From UBA7672 sp963718145 (GTDB lineage: Bacteria > Pseudomonadota > Alphaproteobacteria > Caulobacterales > Hyphomonadaceae): DNA of 64,000 bases. The DNA is taken from positions 558,001 to 622,000 of the forward strand of contig CAVQYJ010000023.1 in assembly GCA_963718145.1 (NCBI GenBank). The letters are read 5' to 3'. The notes under the pieces are model-generated. The model was not told where the DNA came from. It worked only from the letters and a program-made list of their open reading frames with translations, and did not search any database. This document shows, piece by piece, positions 30,222 to 40,096 of the stretch. Position 1 is the stretch's first letter. The number at the start of each line of letters is the position of its first letter. A program made the position numbers and the translations under genes.

Positions 30222-31343
30222 TTACTCCGCCGCCTTCGCTTTGCGTCTGGGCGGCTTGAGCTGGTCGCCGTCGAGGCTGTCGTCCTCGCCCTGGAACAGC
30301 TTGCGGACGTTGACGGTCGAGCGCGCGCCGACATGGCGGAAGCTGGTGCGCAGCCAGTTCTCAGCCGCCTCCCTGCCCTTTGCGAACAGCATGTCGATGA
30401 ATTCGGGCTCAACGTTGAACTTGGACGACGCGCCGAGTTCGCCCAGCGACTTCTCGTCGGCGATGGCGTGCACCAGCATCCGGCGGTAGCCCGTGCCTTC
30501 CAGCCGCCCCGCCTCGATCAGCCGCGTGACGAAGTCGATCGCGCGCAGGTCGTGCAGCAGGGACGCGTTGAACGTGATCTCATTGACGCGGTTGATGATG
30601 TCGCGCGCCGTCGTCGGCACGCCGGGCCGCCGGATCGGATTGATCTGCACCAGCACCACATCGTCCGTCTGGCAATGCTCGAACAGCGGCCACAGCGCCG
30701 GATTGCCGGTGAAGCCGCCATCCCAGTAGGGCACGCCCTCGATCTCGACGGCCTGGAACAGCCACGGCAGGCAGGCCGACGCCATGACATGGTCCGCCGT
30801 CAATTCCTTCTTGCTCCACACCTGGGCGCGGCCGGTTTCGACATTGGTGGCCGAGATGAACACCTTTACCTTCGACTTCCGCACCCGGTCGAAATCGACC
30901 AGTTCGAGGACAAGGTCCTTCAGCGGGTTGAGATGAAACGGATTGAAATCATAGGGGCTCGCGATCCGCGTCACGAGGTCGAACATCACATAGGTTGGCG
31001 ACGCATCCAGATTCCAGCCGCCGAGCATCATCTCGATCGGCGAGCGCTTCAGCGGGCTGTTGCGCGCCTCGAACAGCACGCCATCCCAGAAACGCTTCAG
31101 CGACGCGCGCGCCTCGTCTCGGTCGCCGTCCGCAAAACCTGCCGCCAGCGCCACCGCATTCATCGCGCCGGCCGACGCGCCGGTGATCGCCTCGATATCG
31201 ATGCGCGGGTCTTCCAGCAGCCGGTCCAGCACGCCCCACGAAAACGCCCCATGCGAGCCGCCGCCCTGCAGGGCGAGGTTGATCAGCTTGGGCTCGGCGC
31301 GCGAGTTTGACTTGTGCGCTTCCGCTTTGGACGCCTCGGCCAT
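30222..31343 (-). CDS. Patatin-like phospholipase
   Basis: A 373-residue cytoplasmic lipid acyl hydrolase. The oxyanion loop LQGGGSHGAF is at about residues 25-34, the nucleophile motif GASAG near 54-58 and the partner Asp in WDGGFTGNP near 206. Length and the Lys-rich C-terminus (PPRRKAKAAE) fit DUF3734-like bacterial patatins. The ATG at 31343 follows AGGAGG; the earlier ATG at 31364 has no such site. It follows murI by 39 bp on the same strand. Confidence 0.9.
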   Translation of the reverse strand: MAEASKAEAHKSNSRAEPKLINLALQGGGSHGAFSWGVLDRLLEDPRIDIEAITGASAGAMNAVALAAGFADGDRDEARASLKRFWDGVLFEARNSPLKRSPIEMMLGGWNLDASPTYVMFDLVTRIASPYDFNPFHLNPLKDLVLELVDFDRVRKSKVKVFISATNVETGRAQVWSKKELTADHVMASACLPWLFQAVEIEGVPYWDGGFTGNPALWPLFEHCQTDDVVLVQINPIRRPGVPTTARDIINRVNEITFNASLLHDLRAIDFVTRLIEAGRLEGTGYRRMLVHAIADEKSLGELGASSKFNVEPEFIDMLFAKGREAAENWLRTSFRHVGARSTVNVRKLFQGEDDSLDGDQLKPPRRKAKAAE

Positions 31344-31382
31344 GGGACTGGCCTCCTGCCGCAATAGAGCAGGCGCTTCTGG

Positions 31383-32171
31383 CTAGAGGTCAACAACTTC
31401 GATTGTGACATAGCCAAAACGGGCAAGCGCCGGGGCCATGGCGGCGCGGTTCGCCGCCCCACCGGTCACATAGGCAATCGCTTCGCCTTCCGGCCGGGGC
31501 GTCTTGGGAGCGACCCGCAGCGCCTGGCGCGCCACCGCTTCGCCGGTGTCGATCAGCCGGACATGCGGCGGACAGGCCGCCTGGATTTCCTTGCGGATCA
31601 GCGGAAAGTGCGTGCAGGCCAGCACGACAATGTCGATCAGCTGGCCCTCCAGCCCGTCGAACATCGGCGCCACGGCATAGGCGACCTGGCTCTGGTCCAC
31701 CGGCTGGCCGCGCACGGCGCGCTCGGCGATGTCGACCAGGCCGGCCGAGCCGCGCCGGATAACGGTCTTGCCCTGCCCGAACTGCCGTTCGAGATCGTCG
31801 AGATAGGCGCGGCGCACCGTGCCAGGCGTTGCGAGGATTCCGATCACGCCGGTCCGGGTCTGCTCCGCGGCAGGCTTGATCGCCGGCACTGTCCCGACGA
31901 CAGGAATTGTCACCGCCGCGCGAATGTCGCCCAGCGACAGTGTCGAAGCCGTGTTGCAGGCGATCACCAGAACGTCGGGCTTCGCGATATCGACCAGCGC
32001 CGCGCACAGCGCGGGCAGGCGCGCCCGCAACTCCTCGTCGCTCTTAACGCCATAGGGAAAAAAACCCGAGTCCGCCGCATAGTCGACGATCCAGTCAGGC
32101 GCCGCCTTGCGCAGCTCATCCGCAATGGTGAGACCGCCCACGCCAGAATCAAAGACGAGGGCGCGGGTCAT
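31383..32171 (-). CDS. murI: Glutamate racemase
   Basis: A 262-residue enzyme interconverting L- and D-glutamate for peptidoglycan. The two catalytic cysteines are C72 in ACNTAS and C186 in ACTHFP; the N-terminal VFDSGVGGLT with Asp8 and Ser9 and the PYG segment (FFPYG) complete the site. It is nine bp after aguB on the same strand, so putrescine synthesis and D-glutamate supply share a transcript here. Confidence 0.95.
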   Translation of the reverse strand: MTRALVFDSGVGGLTIADELRKAAPDWIVDYAADSGFFPYGVKSDEELRARLPALCAALVDIAKPDVLVIACNTASTLSLGDIRAAVTIPVVGTVPAIKPAAEQTRTGVIGILATPGTVRRAYLDDLERQFGQGKTVIRRGSAGLVDIAERAVRGQPVDQSQVAYAVAPMFDGLEGQLIDIVVLACTHFPLIRKEIQAACPPHVRLIDTGEAVARQALRVAPKTPRPEGEAIAYVTGGAANRAAMAPALARFGYVTIEVVDL

Positions 32172-32180
32172 GCGATCGGC

Positions 32181-33044
32181 TCAGCCCTTGTCGCTCTGCG
32201 GCGCAATCAGCGGACCATAGAGATCGGTGCGGCGGTCGCGGAAGAAACCCCATGCGGCGCGCGCTCGCTCGACCTCGTCCATGTCCACTGTGGCGATGGC
32301 GAGACCATCCTGCTTGCGGTCGAGGTCCGACAGGATCTCGCCCGTGTGGTCGGAGATGAACGACGTTCCGTAGAACACCTGCCCGCCTTCATCGCCGACG
32401 CGGTTGGCGGCGGCGACGGGCGTGACGTTCGAGACGGCATGGCCCAGCATCGCCCTGCGCCAGCGCGCGGCAGTATCCAGCGAGGTGTCATGCGGCTCGG
32501 AGCCGATGGCGGTGGGATAGAGCAGCACGTCCGCGCCCTGCAGCGCCATGGCGCGCGCAGCTTCCGGGAACCACTGGTCCCAGCAGATGCCGACGCCGAT
32601 GCGGCCGTGTCTGGTGTCCCACACCCGGAAGCCGGTATCGCCGGGGCGGAAATAGTATTTCTCCATGTATCCGGGCCCGTCCGGGATGTGCGACTTGCGA
32701 TAGACGCCGAGCAGGCTGCCGTCGGCATCCACCATCACCAGCGAGTTGTAGTATGCCGGACCCGCCTTCTCGAAGATCGAGACCGGGATCACGACGCCCA
32801 GCTCCTTTGCCAGCTTCGCCATGGCGATCACGGCCGGGCTGGAGCGCCACTCGTGCGCGCGCTTGAAGTTGGTCTCTTCCTGCGTCTTGCAGAAGTAGTG
32901 GCCTTCAAACAGCTCCGACGGCAGGATCACGTCCGCGCCCTTGGCCGCGGCTTCGCGCACCATGTCGCTCACACGCCTGATGTTCTTCTGCGCGTCGTCG
33001 GTCAGGGCCGCCTGCAGGACAGCGAGCGTGATCTTGCGGGACAT
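32181..33044 (-). CDS. aguB: N-carbamoylputrescine amidase
   Basis: A 287-residue nitrilase-superfamily enzyme converting N-carbamoylputrescine to putrescine, CO2 and ammonia. The catalytic triad is E44 (PSELFEG), K117 (YRKSHIPDGPGY) and C154 (GICWDQWFP). High resemblance to the plant and bacterial AguB/CPA type. It follows aguA by ten bp, giving the arginine-agmatine-putrescine route its last two steps; arginine decarboxylase is not in the window. Confidence 0.95.
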   Translation of the reverse strand: MSRKITLAVLQAALTDDAQKNIRRVSDMVREAAAKGADVILPSELFEGHYFCKTQEETNFKRAHEWRSSPAVIAMAKLAKELGVVIPVSIFEKAGPAYYNSLVMVDADGSLLGVYRKSHIPDGPGYMEKYYFRPGDTGFRVWDTRHGRIGVGICWDQWFPEAARAMALQGADVLLYPTAIGSEPHDTSLDTAARWRRAMLGHAVSNVTPVAAANRVGDEGGQVFYGTSFISDHTGEILSDLDRKQDGLAIATVDMDEVERARAAWGFFRDRRTDLYGPLIAPQSDKG

Positions 33045-33054
33045 GACCTGCTCC

Positions 33055-34071
33055 CTATTCGGCCGGCTGCTGCTGCGTGATGCAGTGGAAGGCGCCGCCG
33101 CCGGTCAGGATATGGCGCGCCGGCAGCCCGATTACAGCCCGCCCCGGGAAGAGCGGCTTCAGCGCCTCGACAGCGGCGTCAGCGGTCTTCGTCCCATAGG
33201 TCGGCACCACGACTGTCGCATTGCCGATCAGGAAATTCATGTGGCTGGCGGGCACGGGCTCGCCGTCCTCGTCCTCCACCAGCCCCGGCGAGGCAATGCG
33301 CACCACCTGAAGCAGCCGCCCGCGCGCATCGCGCTGGCCGCTCAGCGCCAGGGTGATCTCTTCCAGCCGCTCGAAGTTGGGATCGCTCCCATCCGCCGGC
33401 CGCTGGCACACGACGACGCCCGGCGCCACGAAGCGCGCAATATTGTCGACATGGCCGTCGGTGTGGTCGTTCATCAACCCGCGCTCGATCCAGATCACTT
33501 TCCGGATGCCGAGTGATTCGTTCAGGAACGCCTCGGTCGCGGCCTGGTCCATGCCGGGATTGCGGTTGGGATTGAGCAGGCATTCACGGGTGGTGAGCAC
33601 CGTCCCCTCCCCGTCCCAGTCCAGCGCGCCGCCCTCCAGCACATGGCCGTCCCGCCGCGCGTCCGCGCCCGACAGCCGCACCACAACCTCGCCGACGGTG
33701 TCGTCATGCTCGAGCACATACTTGCCGCCCCAGCCGTTGAAGACGAAGCGGGTGCAGCGGTCATGGCTGGAGAAGATCGGCCCAGTGTCGCGCAGCCAGA
33801 TATCGCCATAGGGCGCCTCGACGATCTCGCAGACCTCCCCGACAGCCTTTTCCGCCGACAGCATCCCCAGCGGACCGTGCACCAGAAGCTTGACCGAATC
33901 TCCCGGCTTGCCGCCCGGACCGGGCTGCGACAGGGCGCGAATCATCGCCGCCACTTCTTTCTGGGCGGGGCCGAGATTCTCCATCCACAAGTCTTCGTCG
34001 GCCGGCCAGGCCGTCCAGATTGCCGAGTGCGGGGCCCATTCCGCAGGGGGATGCAGGTTTGTCGTGCTCAC
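33055..34071 (-). CDS. aguA: Agmatine deiminase
   Basis: A 338-residue guanidino-group hydrolase of the PPAD class producing N-carbamoylputrescine from agmatine. Substrate motifs WPADEDLW, DIWLRDTGP, NGWGGKY and NDHTDGHVDN are intact and the nucleophile is Cys330 in GGGAFHCITQQ. First gene of the minus-strand aguA-aguB-murI set. Its ATG at 34071 faces a 322-bp intergenic region shared with a TonB receptor gene. Confidence 0.95.
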   Translation of the reverse strand: MSTTNLHPPAEWAPHSAIWTAWPADEDLWMENLGPAQKEVAAMIRALSQPGPGGKPGDSVKLLVHGPLGMLSAEKAVGEVCEIVEAPYGDIWLRDTGPIFSSHDRCTRFVFNGWGGKYVLEHDDTVGEVVVRLSGADARRDGHVLEGGALDWDGEGTVLTTRECLLNPNRNPGMDQAATEAFLNESLGIRKVIWIERGLMNDHTDGHVDNIARFVAPGVVVCQRPADGSDPNFERLEEITLALSGQRDARGRLLQVVRIASPGLVEDEDGEPVPASHMNFLIGNATVVVPTYGTKTADAAVEALKPLFPGRAVIGLPARHILTGGGAFHCITQQQPAE

Positions 34072-34393
34072 GACGCCCGCTCTAGCACCGCGCCTGCCGC
34101 CCGCAAGGCTCTCGGCGCCCGTCCCCCCACGGGTTTCTTACACACAGCATTTCCGCCTCATCGCGGGGCAGGCCGTAGCGACCCCGGGCCGCATAAGGGA
34201 AAATACGTGCGCGTTTTCGCGGCAGGCGCGTGGCTTTCACGATACACTCTGCGGCGAACGCACAGGTGCGTCACCAAACCGTCGGACAGGGGGATTAATA
34301 ACGCCCCGAGTTCTGGTGCATGGTGCAGAGCAGTATCGCACTGGGCGAAATCAGGGTCTCGCTTCGAGCGGGAAAATCGAGGGGTTCTCCACT
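34072..34393. other. Divergent intergenic region aguA / TonB receptor
   Basis: No gene is evident. An inverted repeat ACGCAC-AG-GTGCGT lies at 34258-34271, about 120 bp before the receptor ATG, and could be an operator. AT-richer DNA at 34195-34240 and 34295-34310 (GGGATTAATAA) may hold promoters, but I cannot assign boxes with confidence. I see no known riboswitch. Confidence 0.4.
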
Positions 34394-36997
34394 ATGATCA
34401 CGAAAAAGCTCGCCTTCCTGGCGACAACCGCTCTGGTCGGCAACGCGTTTGCTGCGGCTGCGGCCTCTGCCCAATCCACCGGTTCCGCCGCGGTCGACGT
34501 CATCGTGGTCACCGGCGACCGGCTCCCGCAGGACGTGGGCGGTATCACCGCCGAAACGGTCGCCAAGAGCCGCACGACGGTCACCAGCGAATTCATCGAT
34601 ACCCAGACGGCCGGCCAGACGATCCTGCAGACGCTGAACATTGTCACGCCCGGCCTGAACTTCACCAACAACGACCCCTACGGCACATCCGGCGGCAACA
34701 TCCGCCTGCACGGTTTCGACGGTAACCGCGTCGCCCTCACCTTCGACGGCATGCCGCTCAACGACTCCGGCAACTACGCCGTGTTCACCAACCAGCTTCT
34801 CGACGGCGAACTGATCTCCTCGGCGCAGGTCAACACCGGCTCGACCGACGTCGACAGCCCGACCGCGGCCTCGACCGGCGGCACGATCAACTTCAACAGC
34901 CGCACGCCTGACGACGAGTTCGGCGCATGGGCGCAGGTCTCGCAGGGCGACTTCGACTATCACCGCTTCATGGGCTTCGTGAACACGGGCGAGTTCGGCC
35001 CGTGGGGCACCAAGATGTGGGGCGCTCTCTCCTACCAGGAATACAACAAGTTCAAGGGCAAGGGCGAACTCGAGAAGGTCCAGTACAACGGCAAGATCTA
35101 CCAGCCGCTCGGCGAAGGCGCTGACTTCGTCAGCGTGGCCTTCCACTACAACATGAACCGCAACAACTCCTATTTCGGTCCGAACCTTCGCACCTTCACC
35201 GCCACCGGCGGCGTAAACACGGAAGCGCAATACCTCTCCGATCCGCGCGGCTTCGAGTTCGACTTCAACACCACCTACAACCCGATCCTGACCACCACTC
35301 GCGCGGGCTTCGCGGGCGACATCGACCAGGAACCGGGCACCGGCCCCAACAACGCCAACTTCTGGCGGCTGCGGATCAACCCGTCCAACACGGCCAACAT
35401 CCGCGTCCAGTCGCGCTTCGACCTTGGCAATAGCATCACCCTGACGGTCGATCCGTCCTTCCAGTACGTCCTGGCCAATGGCGGCACGCAGAACATCAAC
35501 GTCTGGGAAAGCTGCAACGGCTCGTCGACCACGGGCGCGAACTCGGCCGCCAGCTGCCCCGTGCTGACCCGCCAGCTCCTCGGCACGGCGGTCCCCGGCG
35601 CTGCAACTGCCGCGCGCGACCTGAACGGCGACGGCGACGTCAACGACCTGGTCCGGGTCATGAACCCGTCCAACACCAACACGCGCCGCATCGGCGTGCT
35701 GGGTTCGCTGATCTGGAAATTCATGCCCGACCAGCTGGTTCGCGTCGGCTACACCTATGACCGCGCGCGCCACCGCCAGACCGGCGAATTCAGCTACATC
35801 AACCCAGGCATCAACACCTACGCCAACCCGTTCGGCGGCAAGGACGGCCAGGGGCTGAAGATCACCACGGCTGACAACACCAGCTTCCTGCGCAACCGTG
35901 ACCGCTATTCCATCGCCATGCTGAACCAGTTCAGCGGGGAGTATCGCGGCAATTTCTTCGACAACTCCGTTGCGATCAGCCTCGGGGTGCGGGTTCCCCA
36001 GTTCGAGCGTGAACTCAACCAGTTCTGCTACTCGCAAAACGGCACGACCTTCGTGCGCTGCACCACCGAAGCGCCTGCGGTCACGCTGGCCAATGGCAAC
36101 GTGCAGTTCACCGGCTCCACCGGCGCCACGGGAACGCAGTATGTCCAACCCTTTGCCCGCACACTGAAATTCGACGACGTGCTGCCGAACGTGGGCGGCA
36201 GCTACTTCTTCGGCGACAGCCAGCTCTATGTCAGCTACGCGGAATCGACCTCGCTGCCGCGTACCGACAACCTTTACCAGCCGGTCCGGAACCCGACCGC
36301 AACGACGGTGCAGACTTTCTCGCTCTCCAACGTCGATCCGGAAACCAGCAAGACGCTTGAAGGCGGTTACCGCTACAGCGGCGGTGACATTATCGCTTCA
36401 CTCAGCGCCTGGCGCACCGACTTCGAGAACCGCATCGTCAACTCGTTCGACCAGGATCTCGGCGTCAGCATCGACCGCAACGTCGGCAAGGTCGAGCAGT
36501 ATGGCGTGGATGCTTCCATCGGCTGGTCGCCGGTCGAGGAATTCTCGTGGTACGGCACGGTCTCGTACAACGGCAGCGAAGTGCAGAGCGATATCACGAT
36601 CAACGGCACCGCCACTGGCGTCGCCCCCACTAAGGGCAAGGAAGTGGTCGAAACGCCGGAATGGTCGTGGTCTTCGCGTGTCGAGTTCAAGCCGATGACC
36701 TGGCTGCAGTTCGGCGCCCAGATCAAGTTTGTCGGCGATCGCTGGGTTACTGACGTGAACGACCAGAAGGTCGATGAGTACTCGGTTGTCGATCTCGATG
36801 CGAAAGTCAGGCTCGACGATGTAGGTTTCGAGGACTCCTACGTCTCGTTCAACGTCATCAACCTGTTCGACAAGGACTATCTCGGCAGCATCGGCTCGCA
36901 GACGAGCTCGACGGTCGGCACGGCTGGCTTTGGCACGCCGTTCGCCAACATCGGTGCGCCGCGGACCTACACCGTCACTCTGCGCACCGCCTACTAG
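34394..36997 (+). CDS. TonB-dependent receptor
   Basis: An 867-residue outer-membrane receptor. Signal peptide ends AAASAQ (about residue 27), TonB-box-like VDVIVVTGDR follows, then the plug with GGNIRLHGFDGNRVALTFDGMPLNDSG (quoted in part) and STGGTINFNSR, and a long barrel with RVGYTYDRARHRQTGEF and the C-terminal TVTLRTAY. The YFFGDSQLYVSYAEST segment is typical of TonB receptor barrels. The ATG at 34394 precedes the signal peptide and has GAGGGG upstream. Followed by a strong terminator. Ligand unknown. Confidence 0.9.
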   Translation: MITKKLAFLATTALVGNAFAAAAASAQSTGSAAVDVIVVTGDRLPQDVGGITAETVAKSRTTVTSEFIDTQTAGQTILQTLNIVTPGLNFTNNDPYGTSGGNIRLHGFDGNRVALTFDGMPLNDSGNYAVFTNQLLDGELISSAQVNTGSTDVDSPTAASTGGTINFNSRTPDDEFGAWAQVSQGDFDYHRFMGFVNTGEFGPWGTKMWGALSYQEYNKFKGKGELEKVQYNGKIYQPLGEGADFVSVAFHYNMNRNNSYFGPNLRTFTATGGVNTEAQYLSDPRGFEFDFNTTYNPILTTTRAGFAGDIDQEPGTGPNNANFWRLRINPSNTANIRVQSRFDLGNSITLTVDPSFQYVLANGGTQNINVWESCNGSSTTGANSAASCPVLTRQLLGTAVPGAATAARDLNGDGDVNDLVRVMNPSNTNTRRIGVLGSLIWKFMPDQLVRVGYTYDRARHRQTGEFSYINPGINTYANPFGGKDGQGLKITTADNTSFLRNRDRYSIAMLNQFSGEYRGNFFDNSVAISLGVRVPQFERELNQFCYSQNGTTFVRCTTEAPAVTLANGNVQFTGSTGATGTQYVQPFARTLKFDDVLPNVGGSYFFGDSQLYVSYAESTSLPRTDNLYQPVRNPTATTVQTFSLSNVDPETSKTLEGGYRYSGGDIIASLSAWRTDFENRIVNSFDQDLGVSIDRNVGKVEQYGVDASIGWSPVEEFSWYGTVSYNGSEVQSDITINGTATGVAPTKGKEVVETPEWSWSSRVEFKPMTWLQFGAQIKFVGDRWVTDVNDQKVDEYSVVDLDAKVRLDDVGFEDSYVSFNVINLFDKDYLGSIGSQTSSTVGTAGFGTPFANIGAPRTYTVTLRTAY

Positions 36998-37022
36998 AGG
37001 CTCGCGCAAGGTCAGCAATCAG

Positions 37023-37060
37023 AGGGCCGTGGCGGACACCCGCCGCGGCCCTTCTCTTTT
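37023..37060 (+). terminator. Rho-independent terminator of the TonB receptor gene
   Basis: AGGGCCGTGGCGG (37023-37035) pairs with CCGCCGCGGCCCT (37040-37052) around ACAC, a 13-bp stem with one T-G pair, then TCTCTTTT. It lies 26 bp after the receptor stop. The stem segment GTGGCGGACACCCG recurs at about 37092. Confidence 0.85.
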
Positions 37061-37118
37061 GGCGCCACCCGTTTCCGGCATTGGCTTTTCCGTGGCGGAC
37101 ACCCGTACTTTCCCGCCC

Positions 37119-38666
37119 ATGAAAGCGTTGAGCGATCTCTGGCGGCGCAGTCCCGCCCAGGCGGCGGCCCTCGTCATCGGCCTTGTCGTCCTCGTGCGCC
37201 TTGCCATGGTGATCGCGACCCCGCTGGAGATCGGCCCTGACGAGGCGCAGTACTGGCGCTGGTCGCGCACGCTCGACTTCGGCTACTACTCGAAACCCCC
37301 GCTGATCGCCTGGCTCATCGCAGCCTCCACCGCCATCTTCGGCAACGCGGAATGGGCGATCCGGTTCTTCTCGCCGATCCTCCATGGCCTCGCCGCCTTC
37401 CTGCTCTTTCTACTGGGCAAGCAGGCGTTCGACGCACGCATCGGCGCCTGGTCGGCCGCGATCTACCTGCTTATGCCCGGGGTGTTCCTGTCTTCAGCCG
37501 TGATGTCGACCGACGCCGTGCTCCTGCCGGCCTGGTCCGCCGCGATCTGGCTGCTCTGGCGCATGCGCGACCGGCCAAGCCTCATCAACGGCGCGCTTGC
37601 CGGCGCAGCCATCGGCCTCGCCATGCTGGCCAAGTACGCCGCGCTCTATCTCTATCTCGGCGCAGTCCTCGCCGCCCTGTTCGACCGCGACATGCGCAAG
37701 GCGATCCTGTCGCCCAGCGGCCTCGCCGCCCTAGCCGCTTCGGTCGTCGTGCTGGCGCCCAACCTGATCTGGAACGCCCTCAACGGTTTCGCCACGGTCA
37801 GCCACACCGCCGACAACGCCAACCTGTCCGAGGCTGGCTTCAACCCCACCCACATCGTCTCCTTCCTCGGCGACCAGATGGCGGTGTTCGGTCCGGTCAC
37901 GCTCATTGCGCTTTTCCTCGGCTTTGCAATCCTCGCCGGCCGCGGCCCTGACCGCGCCATCGCCACACGCGAAATCTGGCTGCTCTGCTTCATCCTGCCG
38001 CCGCTCCTGGTGATCCTCGGCCAGGAGATCATGTCGCGCGCCCACGCCAACTGGGCCGCGACAGCCTACCCAGCCTCGTCGGTCCTCCTCGCCTCGTGGA
38101 TCGGGCGCTCGTTCGGCAAGGCAAAGGTCTTCCCCGTCATCTGGACCGGCGTGATCCTCAACACGGCTATCGGCCTCATCTTCGCCGTGCTCTCGGTCGC
38201 GCCGCAACTCGGCGACGCCATCGGCGCCGACAACGCCTTCAAGCGCGTGCGAGGCTGGGAGCAGACTGCCAGAGACCTTGGCCAGCGCGCGCAGCAGCTC
38301 AACGCCACCGCACTGATGTTCGACGAACGCGAAGTCTGGCACGGCGTCGACTATTACGGCCGCAACCTCCAGGGCCTGCCGCCGGTCCGCGCCTGGCGCG
38401 TCGGAGATCACCCCCGCAGCCACGCCGAAGAAGTCGGCACGATGCAGGCAGGCGAGGATGGCCGCGTTCTCATCGCCTCGAAACATCCAGAGGATCGTCC
38501 CCGCATCCGCGCCGACTTCGACACGATCCAGGACCTCGGCTGGCTCAAGATCCCGCTTGGCCCGCGCAAGACGCTCGACCTCAAGCTCTATCTCGCCTCG
38601 GGATACCATCCGCTCCCGCGCACGGCGGAATACGAAGAGCGTTTCAGGGACGCCTACGAGGAATAG
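37119..38666 (+). CDS. Glycosyltransferase family 39 (ArnT/PMT-like membrane protein)
   Basis: A 515-residue integral membrane glycosyltransferase with about 10-11 helices in the first 400 residues. The first periplasmic loop has the conserved acidic motif GPDEAQYWRWSR and the following YYSKPPLIAW, both typical of GT39/GT83 enzymes that use polyprenyl-phosphate sugars to modify lipid A or proteins. The C-terminal 130 residues are a soluble periplasmic domain. The ATG at 37119 precedes the first helix. A single gene between a terminator and a convergent adaptor gene. Confidence 0.88.
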   Translation: MKALSDLWRRSPAQAAALVIGLVVLVRLAMVIATPLEIGPDEAQYWRWSRTLDFGYYSKPPLIAWLIAASTAIFGNAEWAIRFFSPILHGLAAFLLFLLGKQAFDARIGAWSAAIYLLMPGVFLSSAVMSTDAVLLPAWSAAIWLLWRMRDRPSLINGALAGAAIGLAMLAKYAALYLYLGAVLAALFDRDMRKAILSPSGLAALAASVVVLAPNLIWNALNGFATVSHTADNANLSEAGFNPTHIVSFLGDQMAVFGPVTLIALFLGFAILAGRGPDRAIATREIWLLCFILPPLLVILGQEIMSRAHANWAATAYPASSVLLASWIGRSFGKAKVFPVIWTGVILNTAIGLIFAVLSVAPQLGDAIGADNAFKRVRGWEQTARDLGQRAQQLNATALMFDEREVWHGVDYYGRNLQGLPPVRAWRVGDHPRSHAEEVGTMQAGEDGRVLIASKHPEDRPRIRADFDTIQDLGWLKIPLGPRKTLDLKLYLASGYHPLPRTAEYEERFRDAYEE

Positions 38667-38676
38667 GAAGGAAGGT

Positions 38677-39804
38677 TCAGCGGCCGCCGCCGGCCGCCGC
38701 CGGAGGGGCATCGCGCACCACCGGAACAGCGCGCAGGCCTGGTTTCACATTGTCCTGGCCTTCGGCGACGATCAGCACCTCCCGCGGCAGGCCCGCGATC
38801 CACGTGCCGTCAACCTGTTCGTCGACAATGTCCGCCGGTGCAAAGCTGACGACGCCGCCGGCATCGAGGTAGCGCACGCCAATCCGGCCCTGCGCGTCGA
38901 GCGTCAGCAGCGCCGGGTTCACCTTGTGCGCATCGCCCTGGCCAACCTGCACCCGCAGGTCCGCGACACGGCCGACGGGGATGGAGTTGCTTGGGTTGGC
39001 GATCTCGACTTCGACGCGAAACATGCGCGTCGCCGCGTCGGCGGTCTTGGCGATGTAGCGTACACGGCCCTTGGCTTCGGCGCCGTCCGACAGGCGAAGC
39101 CGGGCAGGCGCATCCGCCCGGATCTGCGCCGCCTGGCGTTCCTGCGCGTCGGCGATCACCACCAGTGGATCCAGCTCCACCACCGTGCCGCACGAGCCGC
39201 CCGGCCCCAGGAACTCCCCGACAACCGCCATGCGCTTCTCGAACACGCCACGGAATGGCGCGCGCATCTGCGTCTTGGCGAACTCGCTACGGGCGATGTC
39301 GAGGGCGGCCTGAGATTGTTCCAGAGCCGCCTTGGCCGATTCCAGCCGCGCCGGCGCCGCCCAGCCCTTGGCCACCAATTCCTCGGACGCCTTGTAAGCC
39401 TGGTTCTTCTGGACCACGTCGGCTTCGGCTTCGCGCACGCGCGCATTCTTGCCTTGCACGTCGAGTCCGCACAGCAGCGCGCCTTTGTCGATTATGCTGC
39501 CCTCGGCGCCGGGCGCCTGGGTGATGGTGCCGCTGGTCTCGGCCTTCACCGTCACTGTGCGCGCCGCCTCGGTTCGTCCCGACAGCGAAAGGAACAGCGG
39601 ACGCACCTCGGCGACAGAGCGCCGCACCACGACCTGCTGGCCGTCGCGCGCCTGGCTGACGCCCGACATCGGCTTGTCCAGCGTCGGTATGGTCTCGGCG
39701 CGGACCGTCGCGATCTGTTCGCCGGACGGCATCAGCGCGCGGATGCCGATCACGGCCGCCACCAGGGCGATTGCGCCCAGAAGGATGGTCCATATCCGCG
39801 GCAA
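38677..39804 (-). CDS. RND efflux periplasmic adaptor subunit (HlyD-like), orphan
   Basis: A 375-residue membrane-fusion protein: one N-terminal helix (WTILLGAIALVAAVIGI), lipoyl half-motifs (VKAETSGTITQ and TQMRAPFRGVFEKR), an alpha-helical hairpin (about residues 125-185) and a C-terminal beta-barrel. It resembles the VexE/MexH class that pairs with an RND pump. No pump gene is adjacent: downstream (left) is the convergent glycosyltransferase. It must work with a distant pump or be a remnant of a broken operon. Confidence 0.85.
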   Translation of the reverse strand: MPRIWTILLGAIALVAAVIGIRALMPSGEQIATVRAETIPTLDKPMSGVSQARDGQQVVVRRSVAEVRPLFLSLSGRTEAARTVTVKAETSGTITQAPGAEGSIIDKGALLCGLDVQGKNARVREAEADVVQKNQAYKASEELVAKGWAAPARLESAKAALEQSQAALDIARSEFAKTQMRAPFRGVFEKRMAVVGEFLGPGGSCGTVVELDPLVVIADAQERQAAQIRADAPARLRLSDGAEAKGRVRYIAKTADAATRMFRVEVEIANPSNSIPVGRVADLRVQVGQGDAHKVNPALLTLDAQGRIGVRYLDAGGVVSFAPADIVDEQVDGTWIAGLPREVLIVAEGQDNVKPGLRAVPVVRDAPPAAAGGGR

Positions 39805-40096
39805 GCCTTAACTTCCTCCTGCTTCCGGCTCCTGCCTCCCGCAGGCCCGAACCAGCCGCCCCTTATAGGCGCCTTCTTCCCTGCCCGGTATCAAAATGGC
39901 GCGCCGGGCGAGATTATGGCGCCAGCGCCGGCAGCGTTCCGGCGCACGCCATCGTGCCGCATTATCCCATGCAACCGAAGGCTAAACCCTGCTTTTAGTT
40001 GCAATTGCCGGATCGCGCCCTTAGGTCCATCCGGCGCGACAGCAGGCTCCCAGGACGGTGAGGCTCGGCCGACGCAAAGGTCGCCTGGACGCTGAT

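Noticed and set aside
34295..36148. A 617-codon open frame opposite the large TonB receptor
   Set aside because: Val/Glu/Arg-rich translation with no motifs; the plus strand encodes an unmistakable receptor.
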